A DNA stretch of 22,072 nucleotides from Actinomycetota bacterium (GCA_016870425.1 VGBQ01000015.1:1-22072), one strand, 5' to 3'. Positions 6,611-15,015 are shown, numbered from the stretch's first letter. The notes: generated by a model from the letters alone, not told the origin. A program made the numbers and translations.

Positions 6611-9319
6611 TCAGCGGCTGTCCGAACTCCCCGCACCCAGGGATGCCCGGCCAGCCTCGAGTCGAGCGACCGGGACCCGGAAGGGTGAGCATGAGACGTA
6701 GTCGAGGCCAACCTCGTCGAAGAAGTGGACCGAATCCGGATCGCCCCCGTGCTCACCGCACACCCCGCACTTCAGCCCCGGACGCACGGCCCGGCCCTGC
6801 TCCACGGCCAGGCGCACGAGTGCGCCCACTCCCTCGCGGTCGATGGACTCGAAGGGAGACACGCCAAAGACACCCCTGTCCAGGTAGGTAGAGAAGAACG
6901 CCGCCTCGACATCATCGCGGCTGAAGCCCCAGGTCGTCTGCGTGAGGTCATTCGTCCCGAAGGAGAAGAACTCCGCCGCCTCTGCGATCTGGCCCGCGGT
7001 CACCGCCGCCCGGGGCAACTCGATCATGGTGCCGATGGGGAAGCGCAACTGGCAGCTCTCGGTCTCTCCCACCTCTGCCAGGACCCTGGTCGCCTCCTCG
7101 GCGACCAGCTCCAGCTCCTGGATGGAGCCGACGAGGGGGATCATGATCTCGGCGCGTGGGTCACCCCCGGCCCGCTGCCGCAGGCAAGCAGCCTCGGCGA
7201 TCGCGCGCACCTGCAGGGCGAAGAGCCCGGGGAGCACCAACCCGAGGCGCACCCCGCGCAGGCCCAGCATGGGATTTTGCTCATGGAGCCGATTCACCGC
7301 CTGCAGCATGCGCAGATCGGCCTCATGGCCCTCACCCCGCTCCTCAGCAAGGGCCACGCGGATCGCCAGGTCGGTGCGATCAGGAAGGAACTCATGCAGC
7401 GGTGGATCGATGAGCCGGATCGTGACGGGCAGGCCGTCCATGGCTTCCAGGATCCGCGTGAAGTCATCACGCTGCAGTGGCAGGAGTGCGTCCAGCGCCT
7501 CGCGGCGTTCGCCGTCATCATGGGCCAGGATCAGCCGTTCGACGTACTGCTTGCGATCCCCGAGGAACATGTGCTCGGTGCGCAGGAGTCCAATCCCCTC
7601 GGCACCCATGCGCCGAGCGCGTGCCGCATCGGGCGCGGTGTCGGCGTTGGCGCGCACGAGCATGCGGCGCGATCGATCCGCGTGACGCATGACACGGTCG
7701 ACCGACTTGATGAGGTCCCGAGTGGCGTCATCGGCATCATGCAGTGCGGAAGCCACCCCTTCCTCGAAGTAGCGGACGACGGGACTGGGTACGACGGGCA
7801 CCTCGCCCAGGAATACCTGCCCGGTGCTTCCATCGATGGAGAGGATGTCCCCCTCGGAGATCACGGTGCCGTCGGGGGCAGTCATGCGCTTGGCGGACGT
7901 GTCGACCCTGAGCTCCTCGGCTCCGCAGACGGCGGTCTTGCCCATGCCACGGGCGACCACTGCAGCATGGGAGGTCTTGCCGCCGCGGCTGGTGAGGATG
8001 CCGGCGGCGGCCACCATGCCCTCGAGATCGTCGGGATTGGTCTCCCGACGCACCAGGATCACCGCGCGTCCCGCCTTGGCCCACTCGGTGGCGGTGCGCG
8101 AGTCGAAGACCACCGCCCCGACCGCCGCGCCCGGTGATGCGCTGACACCGCGCGCTAGGAGGTGGTGTCCAGTGTCATTGGCGAAACGCGGGAACATCAA
8201 CTGCACCAGTTGGGCACCGGTGACGCGACGGACGGCTTCGTCAGCATCGATGACGCCCTCGTCGACCAGTTGCACCGCGATCCGGAAGGCAGCAGCCGCC
8301 GTGCGTTTGCCGACACGGGTCTGAAGCATCCACAGCTTCCCGCGCTCGACGGTGAACTCGATGTCGCACAGGTCCTGGTAGTGCAATTCGAGCCGCCGCA
8401 TGATGTCGAGGAGCTCGTCGTACACCTCGGGGTCCCGCTCACCGAGCTCGACGAGCGGGAGGGTATTGCGGATGCCGGCCACGACATCCTCGCCCTGGGC
8501 ATCAGGCAGGTAGTCGCCGTAGACCCCGGGGGCACCCGTGGCGGGATCACGCGTGAAGGCCACTCCCGTGCCCGAACCCTCCCCCAGGTTGCCGAATGCC
8601 ATCGCCTGCACGTTGACAGCCGTGCCGAGGTTGTGCGCGATGCGCTCGCGACGGCGGTAGAGCCGCGCGCGATCGGTGTTCCACGAGCGGAAGACCGCCA
8701 GGATGGCCAGGTCGAGTTGCTCGCGCGGATCCTGGGGGAAGTCCCGGCCGGTCTGCTCGCGAATGATGCTTTTGTACGCCGAGACGATCTCCTTCAGCGT
8801 CGGCACGGGGATATCGACGTCGGAATGGACACCCGCCTCCGACTTCGCCTTCTCGAGAGCCTCCTCGAAGAAGTGCCCGGGAATATCGAGCACTGTCTTG
8901 CCGAACATCTGGATGAGGCGCCGATAGGAATCCCAGGCGAATCTCTTGTCGTCTGAGATGCGCGCCATGCCCTTGACGCTCGCATCATTGAGTCCGATGT
9001 TGAGGACCGTCTCCATCATGCCCGGCATCGAGTAGCGCGCCCCCGAGCGCACCGAGACCAGTAGCGGGTCGTCCGGATCGCCCAGGCGGCGGCCCATGCG
9101 CTCCTCGAGACGATCGAGCTGCACGCTCACCTGCTCGGCCAGTTCGGCGGGCTCGTGACCCTGCTCGAGATAGGCCCGGCAAGCCTCCGTCGTAATCGTG
9201 AAACCTGGGGGCACCGGCAGGCCCAGGCGCGTCATCTCGGCCAGGTTGGCGCCCTTGCCTCCGAGCAGGTCGGCCTGGCTTCGACTGCCTCGGGCGAAGT
9301 CGAACACGTAGGTCGGCAC
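6611..9319 (-). CDS. ppdK: Pyruvate, phosphate dikinase
   Basis: A 902-residue, full-length enzyme that interconverts pyruvate, ATP and phosphate with phosphoenolpyruvate, AMP and pyrophosphate, linking glycolysis and gluconeogenesis. The N-terminal ATP-grasp nucleotide domain begins with LLGGKGANLAEM. The swivelling domain carries the phosphorylated His H451 in GGKTSHAAVVARGMG, with the Thr two residues before it that regulatory proteins modify in plants. The C-terminal PEP barrel ends with the catalytic Cys C854 in CGEHGGDP, followed by YVSCSPFRVP. The start is a GTG; a nearby ATG at 9327 is out of frame. I see no strong ribosome binding site. No regulatory-kinase gene is adjacent. A LacI-type palindrome lies 20 bases upstream. 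Confidence 0.97.
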   Translation of the reverse strand: MPTYVFDFARGSRSQADLLGGKGANLAEMTRLGLPVPPGFTITTEACRAYLEQGHEPAELAEQVSVQLDRLEERMGRRLGDPDDPLLVSVRSGARYSMPGMMETVLNIGLNDASVKGMARISDDKRFAWDSYRRLIQMFGKTVLDIPGHFFEEALEKAKSEAGVHSDVDIPVPTLKEIVSAYKSIIREQTGRDFPQDPREQLDLAILAVFRSWNTDRARLYRRRERIAHNLGTAVNVQAMAFGNLGEGSGTGVAFTRDPATGAPGVYGDYLPDAQGEDVVAGIRNTLPLVELGERDPEVYDELLDIMRRLELHYQDLCDIEFTVERGKLWMLQTRVGKRTAAAAFRIAVQLVDEGVIDADEAVRRVTGAQLVQLMFPRFANDTGHHLLARGVSASPGAAVGAVVFDSRTATEWAKAGRAVILVRRETNPDDLEGMVAAAGILTSRGGKTSHAAVVARGMGKTAVCGAEELRVDTSAKRMTAPDGTVISEGDILSIDGSTGQVFLGEVPVVPSPVVRYFEEGVASALHDADDATRDLIKSVDRVMRHADRSRRMLVRANADTAPDAARARRMGAEGIGLLRTEHMFLGDRKQYVERLILAHDDGERREALDALLPLQRDDFTRILEAMDGLPVTIRLIDPPLHEFLPDRTDLAIRVALAEERGEGHEADLRMLQAVNRLHEQNPMLGLRGVRLGLVLPGLFALQVRAIAEAACLRQRAGGDPRAEIMIPLVGSIQELELVAEEATRVLAEVGETESCQLRFPIGTMIELPRAAVTAGQIAEAAEFFSFGTNDLTQTTWGFSRDDVEAAFFSTYLDRGVFGVSPFESIDREGVGALVRLAVEQGRAVRPGLKCGVCGEHGGDPDSVHFFDEVGLDYVSCSPFRVPVARLEAGRASLGAGSSDSR

Positions 9320-9338
9320 GGGGCCATGCGACCACGCC

Positions 9339-9350
9339 GCAAGCGCTTGC
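9339..9350. promoter_or_regulatory. LacI-family-like operator upstream of ppdK
   Basis: GCAAGCGCTTGC is a perfect 12-bp palindrome centred about 26 bases upstream of the ppdK start. Its AAGCGCTT core is the usual LacI/CcpA/CebR family operator core. No LacI-type regulator lies in the window, so assignment is by motif only. A TTGACG hexamer on the same strand at 9375-9380 could belong to the promoter, but I find no matching -10. Confidence 0.4.
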
Positions 9351-9430
9351 CGCCAGGGACTTCGGTCTCTATGCCGTCAACAGGAACGGTCCATCTGGCG
9401 GACCGCGCCCTCCCCGGGCCACCCCGGCCC

Positions 9431-9470
9431 GGAAATCAAGACTTCCGCGGCGGCCGAAGTCTTGATTTCC
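9431..9470. terminator. Hairpin downstream of the dusB-GNAT unit
   Basis: A perfect 15-bp inverted repeat, GGAAATCAAGACTTC at 9431-9445 against its complement at 9456-9470, with a 10-base GC loop. It is AT-richer than its surroundings. It lies 54 bases beyond the stop codon of the acetyltransferase and could end that transcript; it is unrelated in sequence to the 69-bp repeat family. Confidence 0.5.
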
Positions 9471-9524
9471 CGGCGAGCCTTCGCGCCGCCATGACACAGG
9501 CAGGTGCCCGGATATCGAGCAGGC

Positions 9525-9977
9525 TCAGCGAAGGGTCCAGGTCATGGGGACCCGGTCTTCGCCGGGCCCGTCATAGTCGGGCACCACGGGTCCGATCTCG
9601 AAGCCGAGGGCGGCGTGGAAGGCCAGGGATGTGGTGTTGACGGGCGACGTCACCGCAGCAATGCGCGAGCGTCCGGCGGCCTTCGCTTCACGTGCCACTC
9701 GGGCGTACAGCTCGCGCCCTAGGCCTGAGCCCCGCAGGGCCGGATCCACTCCAATGAAGTGGACGTACACGGTCTGCACATCATCGGGCGACAGGAAGGC
9801 GACAGCGAATCCCGCGAGGCGGCCGTCAGCATCCTCAACGACGTACGACGTCTGCGCAAAATGATCGATGAAGAGACGCGGGAGCATCGCCGCCATCGCA
9901 CGGCCACCCCACCAGTCATCGACCACCGCGACGATCCGTGCGTGGTCGGATGGATCGGGTCGCCTCCAGGTCAGCAC
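9525..9977 (-). CDS. GNAT-family N-acetyltransferase
   Basis: A 150-residue single-domain acetyltransferase. The acetyl-CoA pyrophosphate loop is GVDPALRGSGLGREL at residues 76-90, with the R-G-x-G-x-G pattern at 82-87. The C-terminal motif NTTSLAFHAALGFEIGP is the usual N-x-x-x-x-F-x-x-x-G-F segment. The substrate cannot be read from the sequence. The GTG start lies three bases after the dusB stop, so the two genes are translationally coupled; whether this reflects a link to tRNA modification is unknown. A hairpin follows. Confidence 0.85.
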   Translation of the reverse strand: MLTWRRPDPSDHARIVAVVDDWWGGRAMAAMLPRLFIDHFAQTSYVVEDADGRLAGFAVAFLSPDDVQTVYVHFIGVDPALRGSGLGRELYARVAREAKAAGRSRIAAVTSPVNTTSLAFHAALGFEIGPVVPDYDGPGEDRVPMTWTLR

Positions 9978-9980
9978 GGG

Positions 9981-11123
9981 CTAACCGCCACTTACGGAGA
10001 GTTCGGCCTCACGCACGCACGCGGCCGATGCCGCGTCGAGGTACGGCGATTCGAGCCATCCGTCGGGCAGTGCCGGTGGGCGCTCGCCGCCGGTGCGGCC
10101 GCGTGGAGCCGCCATCACGGCCTCGTCAGGGGGCTGATCGGGGTCGATGTGCGCCAGCCAGCGATCGAGTTCGTCAAGCGAGCCAACGTTGGCCAGACCG
10201 AGGCGCACCTGGCGTTTGACCGAGTAGCCCTTGAAGTACCAGGCCACGTGCTTGCGGATCTCCCGCGAGCCGGTGTATTCACCGAACGCCTCGATGAGCA
10301 ACTCAGCGTGGCGTCGGAAGGTCGCCATGACGACGGGTAGGTCAGGGTCGCCGGGGATCGCTTCCCCGGCGAAGGCCGCAGCCAACTGGCCAAAGAGCCA
10401 CGGGCGACCGAGGCAGCCGCGCCCCACGACAACTCCCGCGCAGCCGGTCTGCTCGACCATCGCCAGGGCGTCGCCGGCACTGAAGATGTCACCATTGCCG
10501 AGCACGGGGAAGCCGTCGAGGGCGTCGACGAGCCGTGAGATCGCCGACCAGTCGGCAGTGCCGGCGTACATCTGGGCGGCGGTGCGCCCGTGCAGCGCGA
10601 CCCAGGCGACTCCAGCATCGCGCGCGACGCGACCGGCCTCGAGGAAGGTGAGGTGCTCCTCGTCGATGCCCTTGCGCATCTTCACGGTGATCGGCACGCG
10701 CCCGTCCGCCGCGCGCACGGCACCCTGCACGATGTCGGCGAAGAGATCGCGCTTCCACGGCAGCGCGCTGCCACCTCCCTTGCGCGTCACCTTGGGCACG
10801 GGGCAGCCGAAGTTGAGATCGACGTGGTCTGCCATGTCCTCGTCCACGACGAGCCTCACCGCCTCGGACACGACGACCGGATCCACGCCGTAGAGCTGGA
10901 CTGACCGGGGCGACTCGTCGTCATCGAAGCGCACCATGTCGAGGGTGGCCTCATGACGCTCGACGAGCGCCCTCGACGTGACCATCTCACTCACGTAGAG
11001 ACCGGCCCCCTGCTCGCGACACAGGCGCCGGAAGGCCCGGTTGGTGATGCCCGCCATCGGCGCGAGCACGACGGGTGGATCCACCGTGAATCCGCCGGCA
11101 ACGAGGGCAGCCATGGTCGCCAT
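9981..11123 (-). CDS. dusB: tRNA-dihydrouridine synthase (DusB type)
   Basis: An FMN enzyme that reduces specific uridines in the tRNA D-loop to dihydrouridine. The TIM barrel starts with VLAPMAGITNRAFRRLC. The catalytic Cys lies in LNFGCPVPKVTRKGGGSAL, the phosphate-binding strand is VPITVKMRKG, and ALHGRTAAQMY and GNGDIFSAGDA follow. The C-terminal helical RNA-binding part is present and ends in a Pro/Arg-rich tail of about 40 residues. The frame is open up to a GTG at 11159. The family's normal spacing before APMAG favours the ATG at 11123 (380 residues) or 11114, although none has a good ribosome binding site. It diverges from ribBA and is followed at three bases by a GNAT gene. Confidence 0.93.
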   Translation of the reverse strand: MATMAALVAGGFTVDPPVVLAPMAGITNRAFRRLCREQGAGLYVSEMVTSRALVERHEATLDMVRFDDDESPRSVQLYGVDPVVVSEAVRLVVDEDMADHVDLNFGCPVPKVTRKGGGSALPWKRDLFADIVQGAVRAADGRVPITVKMRKGIDEEHLTFLEAGRVARDAGVAWVALHGRTAAQMYAGTADWSAISRLVDALDGFPVLGNGDIFSAGDALAMVEQTGCAGVVVGRGCLGRPWLFGQLAAAFAGEAIPGDPDLPVVMATFRRHAELLIEAFGEYTGSREIRKHVAWYFKGYSVKRQVRLGLANVGSLDELDRWLAHIDPDQPPDEAVMAAPRGRTGGERPPALPDGWLESPYLDAASAACVREAELSVSGG

Positions 11124-11167
11124 TGTGGCGCGGCTTGTCCGAGACGCCACGATCGGCACCCTGTCGC

Positions 11168-11174
11168 TAGGCTA
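11168..11174. promoter_or_regulatory. Symmetric -10 element shared by ribBA and dusB
   Basis: TAGGCTA reads as TAGGCT on the plus strand (11168-11173) and TAGCCT on the minus strand (11174-11169), both fitting TANNNT. It lies between divergent ribBA and dusB. Plus-strand transcription would start near 11180 and leave about a 20-nt leader containing AGGAG. Minus-strand transcription would start near 11162. No clear -35 is visible on either side. Confidence 0.35.
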
Positions 11175-11199
11175 ACTATCCCGCGAGACAAGGAGCCCT

Positions 11200-12297
11200 G
11201 TGTCGAAGACCGATGCCGTGCGCATGGACCCTATCGACGAGGCGATCACCGCCATGGCGGAAGGCCGTGCTGTGATTGCCGTCGACGACGAGGGCCGCGA
11301 AAACGAGGGCGATCTGATCTTCGCCGCCGAGAAGGCGACGCCGGAACTCACGGCATTCATGATCCGCCACACCAGTGGCTACATCTGCGTGGGCATGACC
11401 GGCGAGGACCTCGACCGCCTTCACCTGCCACCCATGACGGTGGTGAACGAAGACCGCAAGGGCACGGCGTACGCCGTCACGGTCGACGCGCGCGATGTCA
11501 CTGCGACCGGGATCTCCGCGACCGACCGCGCCATCACCATCCGTACCCTCGGAAATCCCTCAACCACCGCGGCTGATCTCACGCGCCCGGGGCATGTTGC
11601 TCCCCTGCGCGCCGTGCCCGGCGGGGTCTTGCGCCGGCCGGGCCACACCGAAGCCGCCGTCGACCTTGCGGGGCTTGCCGGCCTCCACCCCGCAGGCGCG
11701 CTGTGCGAGATGGTGAACGACGACGGCACCATGATGGATGCCGCCCAGTGTCGAGCCTTCGCCGACGAGCACGGACTGCCACTCGTCTCCATCGCCGATC
11801 TCATCAGGCACCGTGGACAATCCGAGCGGCTCATCGATCGCGGGGCCGCCACTCCCCTGCCGACCGAGCACGGTGAATTCACGATCATTGGCTACCGCAG
11901 CCTCGTCGACGATTCCGAGCACGCTGCGATCGTGGCCGGCGACATCGGCGATGGCCAGGACGTCCTCGTCCGCGTGCACGTCGAGTGCCTCGCCGGGGAC
12001 GCTTTGCACTCATCGGGGTGCCGGTGCGGCGATCGACTGAGGACGTCCATGGCACGCATCGCCGCCGAGGGTCGGGGGGTGCTCCTCTACCTGCGACCGG
12101 CCGCGTCGGGTGCCACCCTCCTGGGAGGGCACACCTCGACGTCGGGCACGGGTGACGCACTTGACTATGGACTGGGATCGCAGATCCTGTCTGACCTCGG
12201 CGTGCACAGCATGCGCCTGCTCACCGGCTCCCCCGACCGCCGCTACAGTCTGGACGGCTTCGGTCTGGAGATCCGCGAGGCAATCCCCCTCGCTTAG
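11200..12297 (+). CDS. ribBA: 3,4-dihydroxy-2-butanone 4-phosphate synthase fused to a degenerate GTP cyclohydrolase II domain
   Basis: A 365-residue riboflavin-synthesis protein. Residues 10-205 are the RibB domain, which makes 3,4-dihydroxy-2-butanone 4-phosphate from ribulose 5-phosphate. They are intact, with DDEGRENEGD (29-38), TGISATDR (103-110), RPGHVAPLRA (129-138) and GHTEAAVDL (148-156). Residues 218-365 are a RibA-like domain that keeps the zinc cysteines C263, C274 and C276. The catalytic block RQEGRGIGL is replaced by RPAASGATL (299-307), and about 16 residues between it and the LDYGLGSQIL strand are missing compared with E. coli RibA. That half is probably inactive as GTP cyclohydrolase II. 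The start is GTG with AGGAG four bases upstream. The short leader leaves no room for an FMN riboswitch. The stop overlaps the convergent regulator's stop. Confidence 0.9.
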   Translation: MSKTDAVRMDPIDEAITAMAEGRAVIAVDDEGRENEGDLIFAAEKATPELTAFMIRHTSGYICVGMTGEDLDRLHLPPMTVVNEDRKGTAYAVTVDARDVTATGISATDRAITIRTLGNPSTTAADLTRPGHVAPLRAVPGGVLRRPGHTEAAVDLAGLAGLHPAGALCEMVNDDGTMMDAAQCRAFADEHGLPLVSIADLIRHRGQSERLIDRGAATPLPTEHGEFTIIGYRSLVDDSEHAAIVAGDIGDGQDVLVRVHVECLAGDALHSSGCRCGDRLRTSMARIAAEGRGVLLYLRPAASGATLLGGHTSTSGTGDALDYGLGSQILSDLGVHSMRLLTGSPDRRYSLDGFGLEIREAIPLA

Positions 12298-13271
12298 CCG
12301 GGGCCCTCGTCCAGCAGTGCTTGCGCGGTAGCCAGATCTGTCACGAGCGTCGTGAGCCAGCCGCCGCGCACCGCTCCCCTGATGGCAGCGACCTTGTGCG
12401 GCCCTCCCGCCACGCCCACTCGACGGGGGATGCGACGGAAGTCGTCCAGGGATATCCCGACGACGCGTGCGTCCAGAGCCGAGGCGACCGGCTCGCCGGA
12501 CGAGTCGAAGAAGCGGAAGCAGATGTCGCCCACCGCTCCCGCCGAGGCGAGCTCGCGACCGTCTGCGGGACTCCAGGCGTTGCCACTGTCTCGGACCAGG
12601 GCGGACGGCTCGAGTGACCCGATGCCGACGAGGGCGACGGTGACCTGTGACCAGGCACTGATGATCGGGGCCAGGGCCGGATCTGCCATGAGGGCATCGC
12701 GTGCGGGGGCTGAGCCAAGGATGCCCGGCGCAGGCAGGGTGACCGGTTCGCTCCGCGTCGCCTGAGCGAGCAGTGTCACCAGGCGCACAGCCTGTGCCTG
12801 GACCTGAGGATCCCCATGACCGCCGACCAACTGGACAACACTGCGGGTCTGGGTCGACTTGGTCGCGGATGACGCGCCCATGGACGTCGCGGCCCCGAGC
12901 AGGGTGGCCGACCACGACGACACCCCAATCGAGCCCTCCACACCGAGCGTTGCCTGCAGATAGTCGGCCGCCCTCAGGCCCAGGTCCGCAGCGAGATCCG
13001 CACCCGGTGGCGCCGCATCCACGACGACGGCATCGACGAGCCCGAACCGTCGCTGGAGCTCGTCCTCCACGTCAGCATGCACCCCGTGAGGGGGGACAAC
13101 CTGCACGCGAAGGATCCCCGCTTCGCGGGCGCGCGAGAGCAGGCGCGACACCGACGCCTGGGAGAGGTTGAGGCGGCGCCCGATATCCGCCTGGCGTAGG
13201 CCCTGCTCCGCGGACAGCCGGGCGACCTTGGTCATCAGCTCCGCCTGGCTCCAGGCAGCGGCATCGGTCAC
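12294..13271 (-). CDS. SorC-family sugar-responsive transcriptional regulator
   Basis: A 325-residue regulator. The N-terminal helix-turn-helix (KVARLSAEQGLRQADIGRRL and SQASVSRLLSRAREAGIL, roughly residues 12-55) binds DNA. The rest is a SorC/DeoR-type sugar-phosphate-binding domain with the family block GISLDDFRRIPRRVGVAGG and the following HKVAAIRGAVRGGWLTTLVTD. The GTG at 13271 is chosen because it forms a GTGA overlap with the transketolase stop; the frame extends further up to 13298, but that part has no family match. As the last gene of the operon it very likely controls the operon through the inverted repeat at 17534-17567, with a phosphorylated pathway sugar as inducer. Its stop overlaps that of ribBA by four bases. 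Confidence 0.9.
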   Translation of the reverse strand: MTDAAAWSQAELMTKVARLSAEQGLRQADIGRRLNLSQASVSRLLSRAREAGILRVQVVPPHGVHADVEDELQRRFGLVDAVVVDAAPPGADLAADLGLRAADYLQATLGVEGSIGVSSWSATLLGAATSMGASSATKSTQTRSVVQLVGGHGDPQVQAQAVRLVTLLAQATRSEPVTLPAPGILGSAPARDALMADPALAPIISAWSQVTVALVGIGSLEPSALVRDSGNAWSPADGRELASAGAVGDICFRFFDSSGEPVASALDARVVGISLDDFRRIPRRVGVAGGPHKVAAIRGAVRGGWLTTLVTDLATAQALLDEGPG

Positions 13272-14203
13272 GGGATGGCACCCACGATGTCGAGGCACGC
13301 GGCAGAAATGCCAGCGGCGGTGACGCCCGAGATCTCATGGATGTGCTCGACCGATCCCGTCGGCGCGAAGCCCTGGAGGCCAACCATGCGCATCCGCGCG
13401 GGAAGTCGCTCCGCGAGGAACTCCGCCACGGCTCCCCCGAGGCCGCAGGTATAGGCCTCTTCCACCGTCACGACCCCGGCGGTGCTCCTTGCGGCATCGA
13501 GGAGCGCCTCGCCGTCCAGGGGGACCAGCGAGCTCATGGCCACGACGCGCGCGGCTACTCCCTGCTGAGCGAGCGCGTCCGCGGCCGCGAGGGCGCGCGT
13601 GACTGCTGTGCCGAGGGCCACGATGGCGACGTCGTTGCCTTCGCGAAGGACATGGGCGCGCCCGGGGTGGAAAGGCAGTCCTTCCGCGTAGAGATCGGGG
13701 ACGCCCGTGCGGCTGATGCGCACGAAGACCGGACCATCATGCTGTGCCGCCCACTTCACCGCCGCCGACGTCTCCGAGGGGTCCGCGGGCACGATGATCT
13801 CGAGTCCGGGGATCGCCCGCAGCCATGCCAGATCCTCAGGCGAGTGGTGCGTCGGGCCGAGTTCGCCGTAGGCAACACCCGGGCTCTGGCCGCAGAGGAC
13901 GACGTGGTGCTTGGAGTATGCGATGTCGACCTTGATCTGCTCCATCGCACGGGCGGTGAGGAAGCATGATGCGGCCGAGACAAAGGGAAGCCTTCCACCG
14001 GCAGCGAGGCCGGCGGCCACTCCCACCATGGCCTGTTCGGCGATCCCCACATTGATGAGCCGCTCGGGGAACCGCTCCTGGAATCCGCCCAGCTTGCTCG
14101 AGCCCACCGAGTCGTTGACGACGGCGACGACTCGGTCATCGGCTTCGGCCAGCTCGACGAGAGTGGCAGCGAAGGCATCTCGGCAGTCGTGCAGGGCGGT
14201 CAT
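13268..14203 (-). CDS. Transketolase C-terminal subunit (candidate apulose-4-phosphate transketolase subunit B)
   Basis: A 311-residue half-transketolase with the pyrimidine-binding domain and the C-terminal domain. The catalytic Glu that activates thiamine diphosphate is E56 in NVGIAEQAMVGVAAGLA. Downstream blocks are GELGPTHHSPEDLA and LEIIVPADPSETSAA. It needs the N-terminal partner encoded directly upstream; the two overlap as ATGA (14200-14203), implying equal synthesis. Two-gene transketolases occur in several sugar pathways. Together with the kinase and isomerase here, the best match is the D-apiose route, in which such a pair (AptA/AptB) converts apulose 4-phosphate plus glyceraldehyde 3-phosphate into dihydroxyacetone phosphate and xylulose 5-phosphate. 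The family call is firm; the substrate is inference. Confidence 0.93.
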   Translation of the reverse strand: MTALHDCRDAFAATLVELAEADDRVVAVVNDSVGSSKLGGFQERFPERLINVGIAEQAMVGVAAGLAAGGRLPFVSAASCFLTARAMEQIKVDIAYSKHHVVLCGQSPGVAYGELGPTHHSPEDLAWLRAIPGLEIIVPADPSETSAAVKWAAQHDGPVFVRISRTGVPDLYAEGLPFHPGRAHVLREGNDVAIVALGTAVTRALAAADALAQQGVAARVVAMSSLVPLDGEALLDAARSTAGVVTVEEAYTCGLGGAVAEFLAERLPARMRMVGLQGFAPTGSVEHIHEISGVTAAGISAACLDIVGAIP

Positions 14204-15015
14204 GTGGCCGCGATCTCCTCACGTGCCAGACGCACCTCGTCGGCGTTGGGGACACGGTGGTGCCACCCAGGGTTGTCGGACATGAAGGACACCGGGTGGC
14301 CCTTGTGGGTGCGCGCGATGACAGCCGACGGGCGCCCTGCCTCCCACGGAGTCGACGACAGGACCTCCCGCAGCGCTCGGTGATCGTGTCCGTCGACTTC
14401 GGCAACCGCCCAGCCGAAGGCTCGGAACTTGTCGGCGAGCGGCTCGAGGTCGCTCGTATCCGCCACGGGGGCGCCCTGCTGGAGCCCATTGCGGTCGACG
14501 ACGAGGACGAGTCTGTCCAAGTTCCGGTGGGCCGCGATCATCATCGCCTCCCAGTTGGACCCCTCCTGGAGTTCGCCGTCGCCGACGATGACGAAGGTGC
14601 GCCGGGATGCGCCCTCCAGTTCCGCCGCGATGGCCATGCCCACGCCGATCGGCAACCCGTGCCCCAGTGGACCGGTGCTGGCCTCGACCGCATGAAGCTT
14701 GGTGCGAGCAGGGTGGCCGTTGAGTGGGCTGTCGGGATTGGCGAAAGTGTCGAGATCGGCGTCAGGGAGAAGTCCTGCCTCCGCGAGAGTGGCATAGAGG
14801 GCGACAGCCGCGTGCCCCTTGGACAGCACGACATGGTCTCGGTCCGGGCCCGCACCCTGATCGATGACACCGAGGTAGAGCGTCACGAGGATGTCGGTGA
14901 CGGAGAACTCCCCGCCGATGTGTCCCATTCCCGCGGTGCTCACGACGTCCAGGTCGCGCAGCCGCACACGGCGCGCGGCGGCAGCGAGCTCCTCCGGCGT
15001 CGCCACGGGCATCAC
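14200..15015 (-). CDS. Transketolase N-terminal subunit (candidate apulose-4-phosphate transketolase subunit A)
   Basis: A 271-residue thiamine-diphosphate-binding half. The cofactor motif runs from GDGELQEGS (145-153) to N176 in VVDRNGLQ. Other transketolase blocks are TAGMGHIGGEFS (27-38), LSKGHAAVALYA (64-75) and GPLGHGLPIGVGMA (115-128). It pairs with the downstream C-terminal subunit; together they make about 580 residues, shorter than a housekeeping transketolase. The start is the GTG that forms a GTGA overlap with the isomerase stop, or the ATG immediately after it at 15012. The missing halves are encoded next door, so this is a genuine split enzyme and not a frameshift: both genes have proper overlapping start and stop signals. 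Confidence 0.93.
   Translation of the reverse strand: MMPVATPEELAAAARRVRLRDLDVVSTAGMGHIGGEFSVTDILVTLYLGVIDQGAGPDRDHVVLSKGHAAVALYATLAEAGLLPDADLDTFANPDSPLNGHPARTKLHAVEASTGPLGHGLPIGVGMAIAAELEGASRRTFVIVGDGELQEGSNWEAMMIAAHRNLDRLVLVVDRNGLQQGAPVADTSDLEPLADKFRAFGWAVAEVDGHDHRALREVLSSTPWEAGRPSAVIARTHKGHPVSFMSDNPGWHHRVPNADEVRLAREEIAAT

Noticed and set aside
6725..8956. Long plus-strand open frames opposite ppdK (6725-8137 and 8162-8956)
   Set aside because: Antisense shadows of ppdK, whose protein is full length with all catalytic motifs.
10120..10135. CCTCGTCAGGGGG inside dusB as a third copy of the 69-bp repeat
   Set aside because: Only a partial match to one end, inside coding sequence and without the complementary arm.
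13268..15015. Split transketolase as a frameshifted pseudogene
   Set aside because: Each half has its own overlapping start and stop and corresponds to known two-gene transketolases.
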